Origin: Gossypium raimondii | Taxonomy: Eukaryota; Streptophyta; Magnoliopsida; Malvales; Malvaceae | NCBI RefSeq assembly: GCF_025698545.1 | Contig: NC_068565.1 | Location: 5,766,001 to 5,830,000, forward strand | DNA length: 64,000 nucleotides | Direction: 5' to 3' | In this document: positions 1 through 12,459 of the stretch, piece after piece | Position numbering within the stretch: position 1 is the first letter of the stretch | How the letters are laid out: every line of letters starts with the position of its first letter | Position numbers and translations under genes: made by a program | The notes under the pieces: generated by a model | What the model was told of the DNA's origin: nothing | Databases searched by the model: none | What the model saw: only the letters and a program-made list of their open reading frames with translations

Positions 1-65
1 GAATCTAAATGAAAAGTTTCTATTTTAGTGGGGCCGGGCCCCCTGCCAGCCTCCTTGGATACACT

Positions 66-318
66 CTTGGTCTCTATACTTTAAATAAAAAAACAAACTA
101 ATTCATTCAGACTCAATTAAAATTTTCATCCATTTTCACTATTAAAATTTGATGTGATTGATGGAATAATTAGATAGTTTCACATGCCATGCCATGTGTA
201 CATCATGACGATGTACAGAGACTAATTTTTAACAGTAAAAACGGATAAAATTTTAACAAAAGGACCAATTTGCTTTTGATCTAACGTATAAGGATTAATT
301 TACCTTTTTTAGTAAAAT
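66..318. repeat. Foldback MITE, degenerate palindrome
   Basis: The left part (GGTCTCTATACTTTAAAT at about 69, then an AAAATTTTCATCC stretch) is repeated in reverse complement in the right part (GGATAAAATTTTAAC, then a GTATAAGGATTAATT stretch ending near 316). The whole is an imperfect inverted repeat of about 250 bp with no coding capacity. It has the phrase style of the other foldback elements in this window (about 19,584, 53,452 and 54,103), so I read it as a miniature inverted-repeat transposon. No clear target duplication was found. Confidence 0.5.
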
Positions 319-454
319 GACAAAATGCAATCCGACTCCTAGTACAAGAGCCTCCATGATACTTTTACCAAGATAAATGATATATGAATTTTAGTTTAAT
401 GTGCAATTTTGTGCATGAAATTTTGATTTGATCTATACTCACTACACCAAAATA

Positions 455-1205
455 GGCTTTTAGCGGCATCTTTTGTGGCGTTTGATAAACAAACGCTGCT
501 AAAAATCGACCATTAGCGGCGCTAATCCTAAAACGCCGCAAAAACCTGAACATTTAGTGGCGTTTTTTAAAAAACGCCGTAAAAGAACATCATTAGTGAC
601 TTTTATATGTAAGCGCCGCAAAATACCTTAACCAAAACGCAGCGTTTGGTTTTGAGGTATATTAGTATTAGTGGCGTTTACGAGAAAACGCCGCTAAAGA
701 ACAGTATTAGCGGCGTATTACAAAAAGCACCGCAAATATCTTAACCAAAACGCACCGTTTGGTCTTGAGGTAGATTAGAGTTAGTGGCGCTTATTGAAAA
801 ACGCCGCAAAATATTGGGATATAGCGGCATTTTGAGAGAAACGCCGGTAGAGGTAAGTAATTTGAGGAAAAAATTTCAGCAAAACTGTACCGTTTTATTT
901 TTTCCTATTATTGCTTTAGTGGCACTCAGTAAAAAAACGCCACAAAAGATACGGATTTCGCGACTGTTGTTAACTATAAGTAACTAATTTGCGGTGTTTC
1001 GTTTATAAAAGCCGGAACAAAAATAAGCAAAACGGCTTTGTTTTGTTTCATTATATTGCTTTAGTGGCGCTTGAAGTAAACGCCGCAAATATTTCGGCAA
1101 GATGCTTTTCTTGTGTGGTGGAATGTTCGTTAAAACGACGCCACTTTTGATTTTCTGTATTGGTATTAGTAGCGTTTTTGGCAAAACCGCCGCAAAAATA
1201 GCCAA
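455..1205. repeat. Left subterminal repeat array of the CACTA element
   Basis: About ten copies of a short motif, TTAGCGGCGTTTT or TTAGTGGCGTTT, each followed after a few bases by its reverse complement AAACGCCGCAAA or AAACGCCGCTAAA. Many pairs form small hairpins. Variants differ mainly at CpG sites (GCGGCG to GTGGCG or GCGGCA), as expected from methylation-driven decay. In En/Spm-type elements such arrays are where the accessory TNPA protein binds. Confidence 0.85.
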
Positions 1206-1730
1206 TTAAAATTTTAGGTTTTACGGTTTAATATTTAAGTTTTATCGTATACGGTTTAGCGTTAATGATTTAAGGGTTACGATGAAAAGTTTTAGCGTTT
1301 CGGGTTTATGGTTTATACGAGTTTAATATATATATGCGCTATCACTACTATTCTCGTATTTGATCATAGTTTAAAAGAAGCAGGCGCATGAAATTCAATT
1401 TCACTAAATTTCAACTGCAGGAGACAATATTTCAGCATTAAAATTAATAATTAAGGTGATTGTTGCTAAAATCAATGGATACAATGTCGTTTATCATTCT
1501 TTCCGTTGAAACGCCCTTTCAAACCTGAGTAAATGCAATTTGCCTTTTTCTTCGACTATAAAGTTATAATTTATATTTTTGAGTTTTAAAATTTGGTTTA
1601 ATATTCGAAAAATTTCAGGATCGATGGGATATTGAATTCGGATTTATAATATTCAAAGTAAAAACAACGCATAATTAGTAATGTATTGATTTCCAAACAT
1701 CTCAAGGGTACTAAAATTTTTCTATGTATA

Positions 1731-3690
1731 ACTTAGAGCATAAAATTAAAATTGTAAGACATTATTGGAATAGTGTCAATAATTTATAAATTGGAATGCC
1801 GATAGTAGTTAAATAATACATATATACTTACATATATAAAATGTAATTTTTTTAAGATTTGTACAAAAAATGTTAGATCTGTGTCATAATTTTAAACTAT
1901 TTTAATTGAAATGAAATTAATAATTTCATATTAATGCATCAATTTAAAATAATGTCATAACATTTATCCAATTTGAAAATCCACTAAAAAAAGAAATAGT
2001 TATAAATATAGACATATAAAATATTATTAAAAATGAATAACTAGTGGCGTTTTAACACAAAACGCCGCAATAGGTAGGCTTTAGCGGCGTTTCTTTTAAA
2101 AACGCCGCAAATAAATTTGCAAAATGGCTTCGTTCTGCTTTCACTATATTCCTTTACTGGCGTTTTCTGATAAAACGCCGCAAATATGTCTGCAATACGA
2201 CGACAAAACGACGCCGCTTTTGATTGGATCTAGTGGTATTAGCGGCGTTTTTTGAAAAAGCGCCGCAAAAAAGAAATAATATATTGCGATTTCCGTATTA
2301 ATATTTATAAATAATTGTATGTGGTTTGGGGTTTTAGGGTTCGTTACACAATGTTTATTATTTTAGGATTACAGTTTTGACGATATGGGTTTAGAGTTTA
2401 GGTTTACAGCTCGGGGATTTGTGTTCAAGGTTTAGAGTTTACATTTCAGTGTTAATATCAGGTTAGGCAATTTCCGGCTTATAAGATAATGAAATTTAAT
2501 GTTTTAGGGCTTCATGTTTATGGTTTATGATTTAGCGTTAATTATTTATGGGTTATGATGTTGATTATTGCGTTTCAGATTTAGGATTTTGTACGATTTA
2601 CAGTTTAGGGTTTAATGTTGTGGCGGTTTTAGGGTTTTTTACTATTTTGATACAAAAGTGAAAAAAAATTCGAATACCATGTTTTTTACTTCTTATTATG
2701 TCATTATTAGGTTCAGAACCGACAGGGTTTAGGGAAACATATATATATGCATGGCACGATATCATGTATGATGAAACAGTTTAATATTGTGTACAAGGTA
2801 GCGTACGTTATCAAGATTTCCATAACTGAGAACATAAAATTAAAATTGTAAGACGTTATTGGAATGGTGTCAATAATTTATAAATTGGAATGTTGATAGT
2901 ATTTAAATCATACATATATACTTACATATATAAAATGGAATTTTTTTTAAATTTGTACAAAAAAAAAGAATATGTTAAATTTGAGTCATAATTTTAAACT
3001 ATTTTAATTGAAATGAAATTAATAATTTCATATTAATGCATCAATTTAAAAAAAATGTCATAACATTTATCCAATTTTAAAATCCATTAAAAGAAGAAAT
3101 AGTTATAAATATAGACATATAAAATATTATTAAAATTGAGTAATTAGTGGCGTTTTCACTCAAAACGACGCAATAGGTAGGCTTTAGCGGCGTTTATTTT
3201 AGAAACGCCGCAAATAAATTTGCAAAACGGCTTCGTTCTGCTTTAACTATATTCCTTTACTGGCGTTTTCTGATAAAACGCCGCAAACTTATTTATCAAT
3301 TTCAATATTGATAGTATTTAAATTAAGAGTATTTATAAATTTAAATATTTATTAAATCTGTATAATTGAAAAACATGTATTAAATCTGTGCCATATTTTA
3401 AAATAATAGTATTGAAAAAAATTAATAATTTCATATTAATGTTTCAATTTAAAAGAATGTCCAAACATTTAACCAATTTAAAAATCAATTAAAATTCAAA
3501 ATGCTTAAAAATAAGGTGAATATTTAGTGGCGTTTTTAACTAAAATGCCGCAAACGGTAATTAATTATTGAACGACACGTGGCCTTTTCACTGACGCGTT
3601 TAGGGTTCAGTGGCGTTTTTGCTCAACGCGCCGCAAACCCGTAAGATTAGTGGCGTTTTTTTTAAGCGCCACAAAAAAAATAATTAAAAC
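1731..3690. repeat. Three tandem copies of an internal CACTA unit
   Basis: A block of about 470 bp starting at 1734 (AACTTAGAGCATAAAATT region) and ending near 2190 with a pair of GGCGTTTT / AAAACGCCGC hairpins is repeated from about 2826 to 3290 with high identity. A shorter, more diverged third copy runs about 3300-3560. Each copy carries the AATTAATAATTTCATATTAATG phrase region and ends in subterminal-type AGCGGCG motifs, so the array spreads end-like binding sites deep into the element. Between copies 1 and 2 lies a stretch rich in TTTAGGGTTT phrases (about 2320-2640). Confidence 0.75.
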
Positions 3691-6364
3691 GGTGTCGTTT
3701 TGAGGGGATATCAGATTTGGGGTATACCCCGCAACCAGCCCCAAATCCCTTTTCAGCCAAATCCCTAAGTCTTTCTGCGATTTCCCCTCATCCTTTCCGA
3801 TTTCCCCTCATCCTTTCTTCATCTCTTTCACACTTCTGTTATTAAGTTTCGATTCCTAGCAAAAAAACCATTAAAAAGGGTCATTACATCGTATTTGTTG
3901 AAATCATTTAACATTATTTGCGGCAAAGAGGAGGGAGAACGTGGAGGAACATCATTTAAGGTTCTCGAATGTCTGATTGTGGTCTTTATACATTGGGTTT
4001 TGTCTTATTTTTTATTTTTATTTTGCTTTTTTATTGTTTGGGGATACTGGAATTTAAAAAAATTGTATTTTTCGTGTTTAGGGCTTTCGGTCTTCGACTG
4101 TTTCGTTCATCTTCCTGGAGGTACATTACTGCTTCGATTGTTTAGATCTGGTGTGAACGGTTTCATTGGTTTCATCGGTCTTCAACGGTTTCACTTTTCT
4201 TCATCCTGCTGAAGGTACAGAACTCATGGTTTTTTTATTTGAGATGCTTTCATTATCAGTGTAACGGGTTAAATGGGTTGGACTAAATGTCAATATTCCA
4301 TTTCTTCTCTGTTGGTTTCGGTGAAATAATTTGGTGCTATTTTTTTAGTATGAAATTTTGATGTCTACTTTAGGGTTTACTTTAATAATTTATAAAATTG
4401 TTCTATTAAATGTGATGCAGCCGATTACATTCCCAGGTAATGAATTGGATATATATTGTTAAATTTTTTTAGGCCATGTACAGCAGTTTCTGTTTGTTTG
4501 TTATACTTGTGTTTCATCCATTTTCTTAATGTACTGTTGGAATATATATATAAAGTACATTGGATTGGGAACTGTCATTTACCTTCTTATACATATATAT
4601 ACATATATATATATAAGTGACGAAATGAGATAATATCAAAGTGATACATTAGTAAAGATAATACCCATTTCTCTCTAAGTATAGTTTAATTTGCGAATGA
4701 AAATATATATTTTGTTCTAGAATCAGTGTTATGATTTACTACCTATTCTTGTTCTAAATTGTAATCCATCCATACTATGTTGCTATGGTATTGTATCCCA
4801 TTGTGTTGATTTAACATGTTCAATTTCAAAATTAGGCCAGCATGGAACGCATAATTTTGAATTATTGTTTTGAGTGATTATGACGGTTTTTTATCTTAAT
4901 TTTCATATGGATTAAATCCAACCTCTAATATGATTTTAATATTTTACTTAATTGTCTATTTTCATATGTTTTTCTCGCCACTTACTATGACTATTTATTA
5001 ATTTAATAATGTGTGTTAGAAGATAATGTTGGGTTCTGATTTCATTTTGTGGTTTGTAAACTAGTAATTCCGCTTTTAAACTTTCGATTTATGGTTTGTA
5101 AGTTGATTCATAATCAGTCCGCTTACGCTTTGCTTAAATCGCAAGATGTACCTCATGTGTTAGGTTTTATTTTCCATGTTAATATTTTCTAGCAGCAACT
5201 TAGAAAGGAATATGTAATATGTTCGTATAAAAACGCAATCATTTGTGCAAGTAACATAAAAAATTTGGACGGAAATATATATATCATAAATACGATAATT
5301 TATATTCTTTTTACATATTACATATATTAATATGGACATGTAACCTGTATTTAAATTTTGACATAATAATAACATTTTAAATTTTCTATTAAAACCAATA
5401 ATCATAAGTATTGTTTTATTTTCTATATAAGTTTTCTAAATTTATAAGTTTTGTAAATAATTATTCTAAATTTATTAGTATAAAATTTAGTAGTATTAAA
5501 TTTATAAGTTTTCTAAAAAGTGTTCTAGATTTATTATTAATAAAATTTATAAGTATCAATTTTACACGTTTTGTAAATAATTATATATATTTTTTAAATT
5601 TAAATATTTTATTTCTATAAGATATATATTGTTTTAATATACATAACCAAAATAACTCCAATTTAACAATCATACGATAACTTATAAATAATTTTACAGC
5701 ATACATAACTCTTTGACAATCATTTGCTTACTTAATACATAATAACACAATGCATAATTGGTATATAAGCTTGCATAACTTACATAATAACTTCCATAAC
5801 GTATATATAATAACATAATAAATTACATAATACATAATAACATAATACATAACTTATATATAAGCTTGTATAACTTACATAATAACTTTCATAACTTATA
5901 TATAATCGATAATACATTACATAATACATAATAACATAATACATAACTTATATTATAATCTTGCACAACTTACATAATAACTTCCATAACTTAATACACC
6001 ACTTAAATAACTTACATGGGTTATACACGTACATAGCTTACATAATATATAAACATATATAGAAACCGACATAAATTAAATAACTTACATAACTTACATA
6101 AATTAAATTACTTACATAACTTACATTATACATAACCTTCTTAACTTACATTATACACGACTCACATAATTAATATTATACACAACTTACATAATAACTT
6201 TTTTACATAACTTACATTACTTACAGTACTTACATAATACATAACTTACATAATACATAAAAATATATCATATCACAAATTTCCGTAATTCATTTATGGT
6301 TATAACTGGCGTTTTAACTTACCCGTGCAAATTATTGTCAACGTCAGACTTCAAGAATTAAGAA
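3691..6364 (+). other. CACTA 5' leader and AT-rich filler
   Basis: From 3700 to 3860 the sequence becomes CT-rich (repeated GATTTCCCCTCATCCTTT), typical of a plant 5' untranslated leader, and probably held the promoter and leader of the transposase gene. I do not trust the open frame at 3895-4212: it has no ATG at its start, is hydrophobic low-complexity sequence and resembles nothing I know. From 4260 to 5640 I see only AT-rich sequence with scattered TA runs. Confidence 0.45.
5640..6270. repeat. Degenerate tandem repeat of a CATAACTTACATAATA theme
   Basis: About 600 bp made almost entirely of variants of ATAACTTACATAATACATAA in direct orientation, with irregular higher-order units of roughly 28-60 bp (for example TATATAAGCTTGCATAACTT near 5760 and again near 5860). 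It ends just before the transposase-associated reading frame. Slippage expansion is the likely origin. Confidence 0.7.
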
Positions 6365-6892
6365 ATGGACCCGTCTTGGATGAATTTGTCAAGGGTTAGC
6401 AACGATTATCGAAATGGAGTACAGTATTTTCTAAATTTTGCATTTCAATATGCAAGCCAAGAGAACATGATTCTTTGCCCCTGTAAGAAGTGTGTCAACA
6501 TAAACTGGCATTATCATGAGGTTGTATACGAGTATCTAATTGTTGATGGGTTTGTTCGGGGTTATAAACAATGGTTATTTCATGGAGAATGCCCGCCTAG
6601 TACTTTCTCTTCAACGATGGATGTATTTTATTCTGGCACTGCTTACCATCAGTCTGATAGAGGGGATGACATGGAAGGTATGTTGCGGGATGCATTTAAT
6701 ATGCACAATCATGGTGTCCAGTCGTTCCGAGCGGACTTTGTGCCTTCTGATGATTGTAATATTGGGAGAAATGTTTTTACCAAATCGGGAAGTAGTGTAC
6801 CTCATGAAGAGCCGAATGAAGAAGCGGCGAAGTTCTACGGCTTTCCCAAGGTCCAAATCGAGTGGTTAAAAGATATAGTGCGTTCCTTATAA
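6365..6892 (+). pseudogene. CACTA transposase (TNPD/TNP2) N-terminal fragment
   Basis: The frame begins with ATG at 6365 and encodes 175 residues. Residues 1-75 match the transposase-associated domain pattern of plant CACTA TNP2 proteins: MDPSWM start, paired cysteines in CPCKKC, the YEYLIVDGFVRGYKQW region and a WLFHGE motif. The family continues past EEAAKFY (about residue 158) into a long DDE transposase core; here that core is missing and the frame runs into unrelated residues and a stop at 6890. The lesion looks like an internal deletion near 6840-6850. It may still be translated as a short protein, but I expect no catalytic activity. Confidence 0.8.
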
Positions 6893-7050
6893 ACGGATTC
6901 AGATTTCATACAAAATATCGTGAGAGGTTGAGGAGAACGCAAAATTGTGGAATAGTTGTCAATTCTGCAATTACAAGTTATGCTAGTGCTAGGGACAATA
7001 ATCCTGTCAAGGGAAATGTGGAATATTTCAGACATCTTACTGACATTTTA
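6885..7050 (+). pseudogene. Remnant of TNP2 C-terminal (DUF4216-like) domain
   Basis: Just after the truncated N-terminal frame, the frame beginning near 6862 reads INGFRFHTKYRERLRRTQN and continues to an NVEYF phrase. This resembles the start of the DUF4216 region found at the C-terminal end of full-length CACTA TNP2 transposases. Its position, directly abutting the N-terminal fragment, shows that the middle of the protein was lost. Downstream it grades into the second gene of the element. Confidence 0.65.
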
Positions 7051-7054
7051 GCAC

Positions 7055-8369
7055 GAAATCCGAATATGTTGCCTATCAACTATGAGTCATGGCACCAAAT
7101 GCCCGATAGCAACAAAAACCAAGCCCTCGATAATATTAAGGTAACACAAAATGTTAATGTCATCTGTAATGCTTGGGAAGTAGTTTCATTTATATTTACT
7201 TTATTAACTTGTGTTTTTTGTTTTTTGTAGGCGAGGTTTGCTTTAGAGGTCTCGGATGCTTATGTAAAGAAGGCATTGGGAAAAAGATGGAGAGACAATA
7301 AAAGTACTTTGAAGAAAAATTATTATAAGACAAAAACAACCCTCGATGAGAAATTGCAAAATGTCCCGCCGGGTATGTTGAGGTACCAATGGGAAGATGC
7401 GGTTAGATTTTGGCATTCGAAGAAAGGCGAGGTATGACGTACTTCCAAACTATTGTAATTATTTTGGTTTACAGTATTTTCTATTTACGTACTAAGAATT
7501 GCATAACGTAGGATCGTGAACAAGTTGGAAAAAGCAGCAGGCAGAAACAAAAATTCTCCCACACAACCGGGTCGAGAAGTTTTGTATGTGTAGCTGAGGC
7601 GGAGGTATTTTTAATTTTTTAATATTGTCAAATATGTATAACTTTCTATTAAATAATATTTTTACTACTATATTGTAGGAACTGTCGTCCGATCAAAAAG
7701 TTGGATGCCTTCAACTTTTTGAAATTACACATAGGAAGAAAGATGGATCTCCCATGACTCCTGAAGCTGCTGAAATAATGGTACGTTTACTTAATACGAT
7801 TTGACTTGATTTAGTTATTTATAGTGTTTATTTTCTAATGGTTTAATTCATTGCTTGTAATGCGACTATTTTTATGTTGCATATGTTTTTTAATATATAA
7901 TATTGCGTTCCTAACTATGTGATTTATTTATTAGGAAAAACTAAAGGATAAAAATGCGGAGTATGAAGCGATTGCTTCTAGTGATAGTTCTGTTCATCTT
8001 GAAGACATTGATAACCGGATTATTACTTAAGTTTTGGGTCCTGAAAGGTATGGTCGGGTTCGATTTCAAGGATCTTTTGTTAGCCCAACCCAATATTTTG
8101 GATCCAGCTCGCACCAATACATGGCTTCGGGGAGTCAGGCTCAAGCTGAAGTTCAGAGGTTAAAAGACCAGATGGCTCAGATGCAAGCGACCACAGTTGA
8201 GGTTCAAAGGAAATATGAAGAACTCCAGCTACAACTTAAAGAAGAGGCGGCAGCGAGGGAAGCGGAGGCTGTAGCGAGAGAAGCAGAGCAGAGCAAAAAG
8301 TACGACGAACTCAAAGAAGTAGCCCAGATTATGATGAAGATGTTTCATCAGAATTTCCACCAATCATAG
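7055..8369 (+). pseudogene. CACTA accessory gene (Transposase_24 / TNPA-like), nonsense mutation
   Basis: Exons with good GT-AG boundaries and preserved phase can be read at about 7055-7140, 7231-7431, 7512-7604, 7679-7780 and 7935-8369. Exon 2 holds the family-typical region (ALGKRWRDNKSTLK, then a PPGMLRYQWEDAVRFW segment). Exon 4 has SSDQKVGCLQLFEITH and a MTPEAAEIM phrase. The last exon ends in a charged coiled coil (QLQLKEEAAAREAEAV) of about 60 residues. The reading frame is intact except for a TAA at 8028-8030, where the surrounding frame suggests a former glutamine codon, so the protein would lose its coiled-coil tail. In En/Spm elements the comparable protein binds subterminal repeats. 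Confidence 0.75.
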
Positions 8370-8574
8370 TGTATGGCATAAATATTTTATCATTTTAACA
8401 TTTAATATTTTGCAAAAATAATATGAATTCACTTTTATTTATTGATATTAATATTATTTTATTCGCTTAATTTGAAATATTATATAAATTTATTGCTTTT
8501 GGTGGTTTAGATCTGGTTGCTTTTGATTTGTTGCTATAGGAGGCTGAAAAATAAAAAATTTAATATAAAAAATC

Positions 8575-8985
8575 CCCAAAATAGTGGCGTTTTTGTAAAA
8601 AAACGCTGCTAAAGAACATGTTCTTTAGCGGCGCTTAGAAAAAAATGCTGCTAAAGAACATGTTCTTTAATGGCGCTTAGTAAAAAACGCCGCTAAAGAC
8701 CATGTTCTTTAGCGGCGCTTAGAGAAAACGCCGCTAAATAACATGTTCTTTAGCGTTTTTCTTAAGCGCACTAAAGAACATGGTCTTTAGCGGCGTTTTT
8801 TACTAAGCGCCGCTAAAGAATATGTTCTTTAGCGGCGTTTTTGTTTATAAACGCTGCAAACGTTTGCGACGTTTTCGTTAGCAGCCTTTTTTGCGGCGCT
8901 TGTGGAAGCGCCGCAAATACATTTAGTGGCATTAAAAAGCGCCGCTAAAGGCCTAAAAAAACGCCGCTAAAGACCTGTTTTGGTG
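8575..8985. repeat. Right subterminal repeat array of the CACTA element
   Basis: At least eight alternating copies of TTCTTTAGCGGCGCTTAG and the reverse AACGCCGCTAAAGAACATG occupy about 400 bp before the right terminus. Copies here are more regular than on the left, with a ~60-bp period of head-to-head pairs, so long hairpins are possible. Confidence 0.85.
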
Positions 8986-8993
8986 TAGTGACT

Positions 8994-11900
8994 AATTATT
9001 AACATAATTATTGATATATCACCATTTTATATTTATATATTGCATGCACAAATAATTATATTTATCCAATATAAAAATAAATTGATGTATTTATTTCTTT
9101 AAATGTGTATGATTGAATCAAAATTAAAAATTTATATATAAGTTTGAAACACAACCAAAGTTTCATGTGTGTAATTGCACCAAATCAAAGTTCATGTATC
9201 AAATTGTATATTTAATCAAATTTTAATACTATAATTATAATAAATATATAAAATTAATAATTATTAAAATCTATAAAGTTTTAACTTTAATGATAATATA
9301 AAATATATAAGAACAAAATATGTGAATTTAATAATACGATAACCTATGTTATACTTATCACAAAAGATTAAACATGATTTATTATGCTATATTAATAACA
9401 TTACTAATAAATTTAATTTTAAATCATATATCTTTTAATAAAAAATTATCTATAACAATATAAATTAGAAAATTTAAATTTTATTTAACAATTAAACAAA
9501 AATAAAATATTCAAATAGAATATATTAATAAAAATATGTTCTAAAATTCTTATGTAAAGTTATACAAATATATAAAAAATCTGAAATTCATAAAATTTTG
9601 GAGAGTAGAGGAAGGAGGGATGGTAGGGTTACGCTCATGATTCACTCACGAGTTTATCATTTTAGATTTAAGATTTTAGGTTTACTTTTAGCTTTTTATT
9701 GATTAAAGTTTATTGGTTTTATTGATATTAAAAATTTATTAATATTATCATTTTCTATTCATTTTTAATTTGGATTGATTTTATTTTTATTTAAGTTTGG
9801 TTTTGAATGAGTTTTAAATTGAGTTTAGATTTGGGTTTGGTTGGTATTGCCCCAATATTATTGGGTTTGAGTTTAAATATATATATTATATTTAATAGGT
9901 GTAGAATTAATTAATTCGGTTTAAACAGTTTTGAATTTCAAAACTGAAATCAAACCGAATCGATAATCCTAAATTAGCCGATTACTTAATTCGACCTTAA
10001 ACTGAAATTGATATGCTAATACACAATATTATAACATATAACTATTACTAAAACTATTAATACATATATAACTATTAGTATATTACATAATGTTATATAC
10101 TATATGATATGATATAGCATTCTATAACATAGTAAAAGAGTTAACTTTCAATATATGAAAAGTAAATAATAAACAATAATATATCATGTACTACTATTAT
10201 ATTTTAGATTATAATAAAAGATATAGTATTACACAATATTATAATGTTTAACCATTGATACAAATATATATAAACTATTAATATATTATATACTTTATAA
10301 CAACGTTAAAATTAGAATGTCAAGTTAACGAATTTAATAGAAAATTTTAATGGTGTTAACAACTTAACCTAAATTTTTAAATTCAAAAGGACTAAATTCT
10401 TGAAAACAAAGATATAGGGACTAAGTTCCAAATATAAAGAAAGTACATAAACTTGGAGAATATTGTAATATTTAAAATTTAACTCAATAAGTTAGCCAAA
10501 AATAATTAAACTGAACTTGAAATGTGGGTTGAAAACCATACTAGTTATAATTATTAGTGTTGAGATTCTTCTTACAAAAACTTGAGAGTAAATTATTTTG
10601 TAATATTATAATTGTTGACGTGTGAAGCTAGTAAGGAAAAGTAGGTGATGGTGATGACGACGGTTCACCCTAATGGGGTGAATAGCCGCAACGTTCAAGG
10701 ATGAAGAGAGGTTAGGGGAGAGAGAGAGACTCTTAGTACTTGATGTTGTGTTCAATTATCTCTTTAGTGTTGTGAGTACGCTTATATATGGGAGATCAGG
10801 TATGCCACATATCTAGATCTCATTAGCAACAAAATTACACGTCTTTTTGCAAAGGTGGCAATGTGACCTTTTAGGTTGATAACCTGATGCATCAAGGCAA
10901 TAAAGTAATCAATGAGCTCAATGTTTCATGTGTTCCCAACAGAGGTAGTCTTGTGCGGAGATCCTTTGAGGTCTTCCTGGTGTGAAATTTGTCTAGTAGG
11001 GACACATGTAAGGCCCATGGAGGTGATATAACAATAAAAAAAAATTCAATTGCAAATGTTCAAAGTTCAGGTCACAATCTTACTATTGAACCAATACCTC
11101 GTGGATGACCAACTTATTTATTAGAGATGACAAATTCAACCAACACAATCTTTTATTCTATAATTTTCTTAAACTATTTTTAAAATTTTAAAAACAAATC
11201 CCTCATGCACTCTACATAAACCCATAATAAGTATCTCGTGATCTAACTTGATTTGTCGTATTGTGTAATGAGACATAACTCAGAATTATCTTATTTAAGT
11301 ACACACAAATTCCTCAAAGTTTTGTTACTTTTATGTGCACCTCAACATATTCAAATCTAATACATAACACACAAATAAGTGTATAGTGAAAAAAATATAT
11401 GCGATTGATTTAGTAGATGAATTAGAATTATCACTATTAAAGAATCTGTAGATTGCCAACAATCTCTTAACCTAGTGGCAAAAATAGTATGTTGTAGGCA
11501 TGAGAATTTGAGTCTAATCTCAAGCAACCTCATTTCTCTCTCGAACTTGTAGATATTCAAAGAAAATAATTTTAAATTATATTGTAACAATATAGTCCAC
11601 CAAGTCGAATCAAATCATCACAATCTATAAATCTTTTAACACCATCAATGTAATCAAAGCAATTATTGAATTGATATTTTAATTTTAGATTGTAATCTTT
11701 TTATACCAAAAATAAGTACCGCCAAAATTAATTAAATTTATTTCTTTTTATTACTCGCTTAAATCACATTTATCATTGGTTGAAATAAATCATAGGTGAT
11801 TTTAATGCTTTTATTGGTTTTAAGTGATTAAAACGATTTATTTAGGATGTTTGAGTTTGATAATTATTTTAGGAGTTATTTTTCATATTAATTACTTGTA

Positions 11901-12270
11901 ATTTCAATTTGTAAATAGGTATCTCGTTCGCCCTTTTTATTCACTGATGGATGAAATCTATTTTTATTTGTGAGTGTCGAGAGTTTGAGAAATTTAACTT
12001 TTGTTTTCATTAAAATTTGTTGCTTTTTAAGCTTTTTAAAGTTTGCAAAGTTTTCCACTTCAAATATCCAATTATCGTTCTTTCTAAAAGTACTTGTATA
12101 GAGAATTCATCATATGATGAATGGCATTTTCGAGAACAAGAGTTCCACAAAACACTTCTGTCCATTTAAATTTCTATTTTATCTGTTATATCAAATGTTT
12201 AATTTGCCAGAGTTACGTTTCCAACCCAAGCTATAGTTTATAGAGACAAATTATACATCGGTGATCACCA
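8994..12270. other. AT-rich intergenic region, no gene seen
   Basis: No credible coding sequence on either strand. About 9000-9600 is very AT-rich. 9914-9960 is a hairpin-forming palindrome. 10,310-10,470 contains phrases (GGACTAAATTCTTGAAA, GGGACTAAGTTCC) seen in foldback MITEs elsewhere. 10,610-11,030 is less AT-rich and may be a transposon relic (GCTTATATATGGGAG at about 10,780 resembles a TATA region), but I could not assign it. The short frame at 11,357-11,590 looks like chance. Confidence 0.5.
9914..9960. repeat. Near-perfect 47-bp palindrome
   Basis: ATTCGGTTTAAACAGTTTTG is followed almost at once by CAAAACTGAAATCAAACCGA, its reverse complement apart from a small mismatch. It can form a hairpin of about 20 base pairs. 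The GGTTTAAACCGAAT theme is common in plant repeats, and this may be the core of a decayed foldback element. Confidence 0.6.
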
Positions 12271-12459
12271 ACCCGAGTTCTAGATAGGATCCAGGTCACC
12301 TATTTGTGATTCGGATAGATCCCACCAGATGATTGAATACAAGGCGAACCGCGAGAGAACAACAAGGGGAGTTCACGGATCCAGCTCGCAAGGCAAGCTC
12401 GCATGAACCAAGAGAAGGCCACAGTCTCAATTCGCATGCATGCGTTCAAGGAGCTCACA

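Larger units (their letters stand above)
440..8990. mobile_element. CACTA (En/Spm) DNA transposon, complete ends, non-autonomous
   Basis: The element starts CACTACACCAAAATAGG at 440 and ends CCTGTTTTGGTGTAGTG at 8990, so the terminal inverted repeats match at all but one of about 17 positions. It is flanked by the same 3 bases, ACT, at 437-439 and 8991-8993, the target duplication size of the CACTA superfamily. Both ends carry dense subterminal repeats on an AGCGGCGTTTT theme in both orientations, the expected transposase-binding arrangement. Inside are a Transpos_assoc-type N-terminus (6365), a DUF4216-like piece (6890) and a Transposase_24-like gene (7055-8369), but no DDE transposase core. 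I infer that it can move only with enzyme supplied from elsewhere, if at all. Confidence 0.93.

Noticed and set aside
2320-2640. TTTAGGGTTT phrases resembling plant telomere repeats
   Set aside because: Only isolated, irregular copies mixed with other AT-rich words inside the CACTA element; no tandem TTTAGGG array.
3895-4212. 105-codon frame in the CACTA leader
   Set aside because: No ATG at its start, low-complexity Phe/Leu-rich translation, no similarity to transposase proteins; it lies in a probable untranslated leader.
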